This document shows positions 13,271-13,558 of a stretch of 13,558 nt of DNA, in pieces. The notes beneath the pieces are model-generated. The model saw only the letters and a program-made list of their open reading frames with translations, ran no database searches and had not been told where the DNA came from. Numbering within the stretch: position 1 is the first letter of the stretch; each line of letters begins with the position of its first letter. The stretch covers positions 1 through 13,558 of the forward strand of contig JARLGP010000234.1 in the NCBI GenBank assembly GCA_031292735.1, in the 5' to 3' direction. A program made the translations under genes and the position numbers. This DNA is from Holophaga sp. GTDB taxonomy: Bacteria > Acidobacteriota > Holophagae > Holophagales > Holophagaceae.

Positions 13271-13558
13271 TCAGCGCCTTTTAACGGTTTTATCCCGACG
13301 AAGGATCAAAATGGTAATGAAAGACGCAATGATGCCAGCCAGAGACCATATGGAGACGAAAATGCCTGCCCACATAGTGTATTGATCTAGCGAATGGTTT
13401 AGGAACATGACAGGATAGTAATACACGGCATATGATAATCCAATCGGAATCAGAAAAGCCAATGAAATTCGTATGATTGGAAATTCAAGCCGTGCTATCC
13501 CGATGGAGATTAATACGCAAAGTGCTGCAATAAATGGGATACCAGAAGTAAATGATAA
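13271..13558 (-). CDS. Multi-pass membrane protein, C-terminal part (runs off the right edge)
   Basis: The reading frame is open from the right edge to a TGA at 13271-13273, giving 95 visible C-terminal residues. Three hydrophobic segments are evident: SGIPFIAALCVLISIGIA, then AFLIPIGLSYAVYYYPVMF, then MWAGIFVSIWSLAGIIASF continuing into ITILIL. The protein ends in a basic cytoplasmic-type tail (RRDKTVKRR). No catalytic or family motif is recognisable. The apparent internal TTG start at 13462 has no ribosome site, and the hydrophobic pattern continues upstream, so the real start is outside the window. Base composition is clearly more A+T rich than in the genes to the left. Confidence 0.6.
   Translation of the reverse strand, partial: LSFTSGIPFIAALCVLISIGIARLEFPIIRISLAFLIPIGLSYAVYYYPVMFLNHSLDQYTMWAGIFVSIWSLAGIIASFITILILRRDKTVKRR

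Noticed and set aside
13094..13390. 98-residue plus-strand opening in the A+T-rich right end
   Set aside because: No ribosome site or known domain; it overlaps the C-terminal coding region of the membrane protein on the other strand, which shows clear transmembrane pattern.

Overview
The window is a GC-rich chromosomal segment from a Gram-negative, chemotactic bacterium. Evidence for the envelope type is a FadL-type outer-membrane channel with a signal peptide and a C-terminal Phe. The mix of genes and their protein style would fit the Holophaga/Geothrix branch of Acidobacteriota, but that is a guess from appearance and not a demonstrated assignment. No rRNA, tRNA, CRISPR array or recognisable insertion sequence was found.

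Layout. Left edge, minus strand: a short membrane-anchored chemoreceptor followed directly by a CheY-like receiver that runs off the window. Next come a small TPR-like protein (minus) and a divergent AlaX-type alanyl-tRNA editing protein (plus). This converges on a FadL-family outer-membrane protein (minus). A TetR-family regulator is divergent from the FadL gene, with a good inverted repeat between them. The TetR gene converges on an Ada-like protein (AraC HTH plus O6-methylguanine methyltransferase), which lies downstream of a PIG-L/LmbE deacetylase, both on minus.

The centre of the window (about 7.36 to 11.64 kb) is a four-gene plus-strand operon. A 351-bp leader with two 12-bp perfect palindromes precedes an acyl-CoA carboxyltransferase (12S/MmdA/PccB type), a small cupin, a pyruvate/oxaloacetate carboxyltransferase (5S type) and a separate biotin carrier protein. 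A 14-bp perfect hairpin closes it. No biotin carboxylase and no Na+-pump membrane subunit is encoded here. The gene set therefore matches a methylmalonyl-CoA:pyruvate transcarboxylase of the propionate (Wood-Werkman) cycle better than an ATP-dependent carboxylase or a sodium-pumping decarboxylase. The cupin inside the operon is the most unexpected element.

To the right, cytidylate kinase (cmk, plus) converges on a secreted Sel1-repeat protein (minus). The last ~550 bp are visibly richer in A+T and hold the C-terminal part of a multi-pass membrane protein (minus) that continues beyond the right edge.

The features most worth follow-up are the cupin-containing transcarboxylase operon and its palindromic leader, the CheZ-like DxxxQ motif in the C-terminal part of the chemoreceptor next to its CheY, and the putative TetR operator in front of the FadL-type gene.
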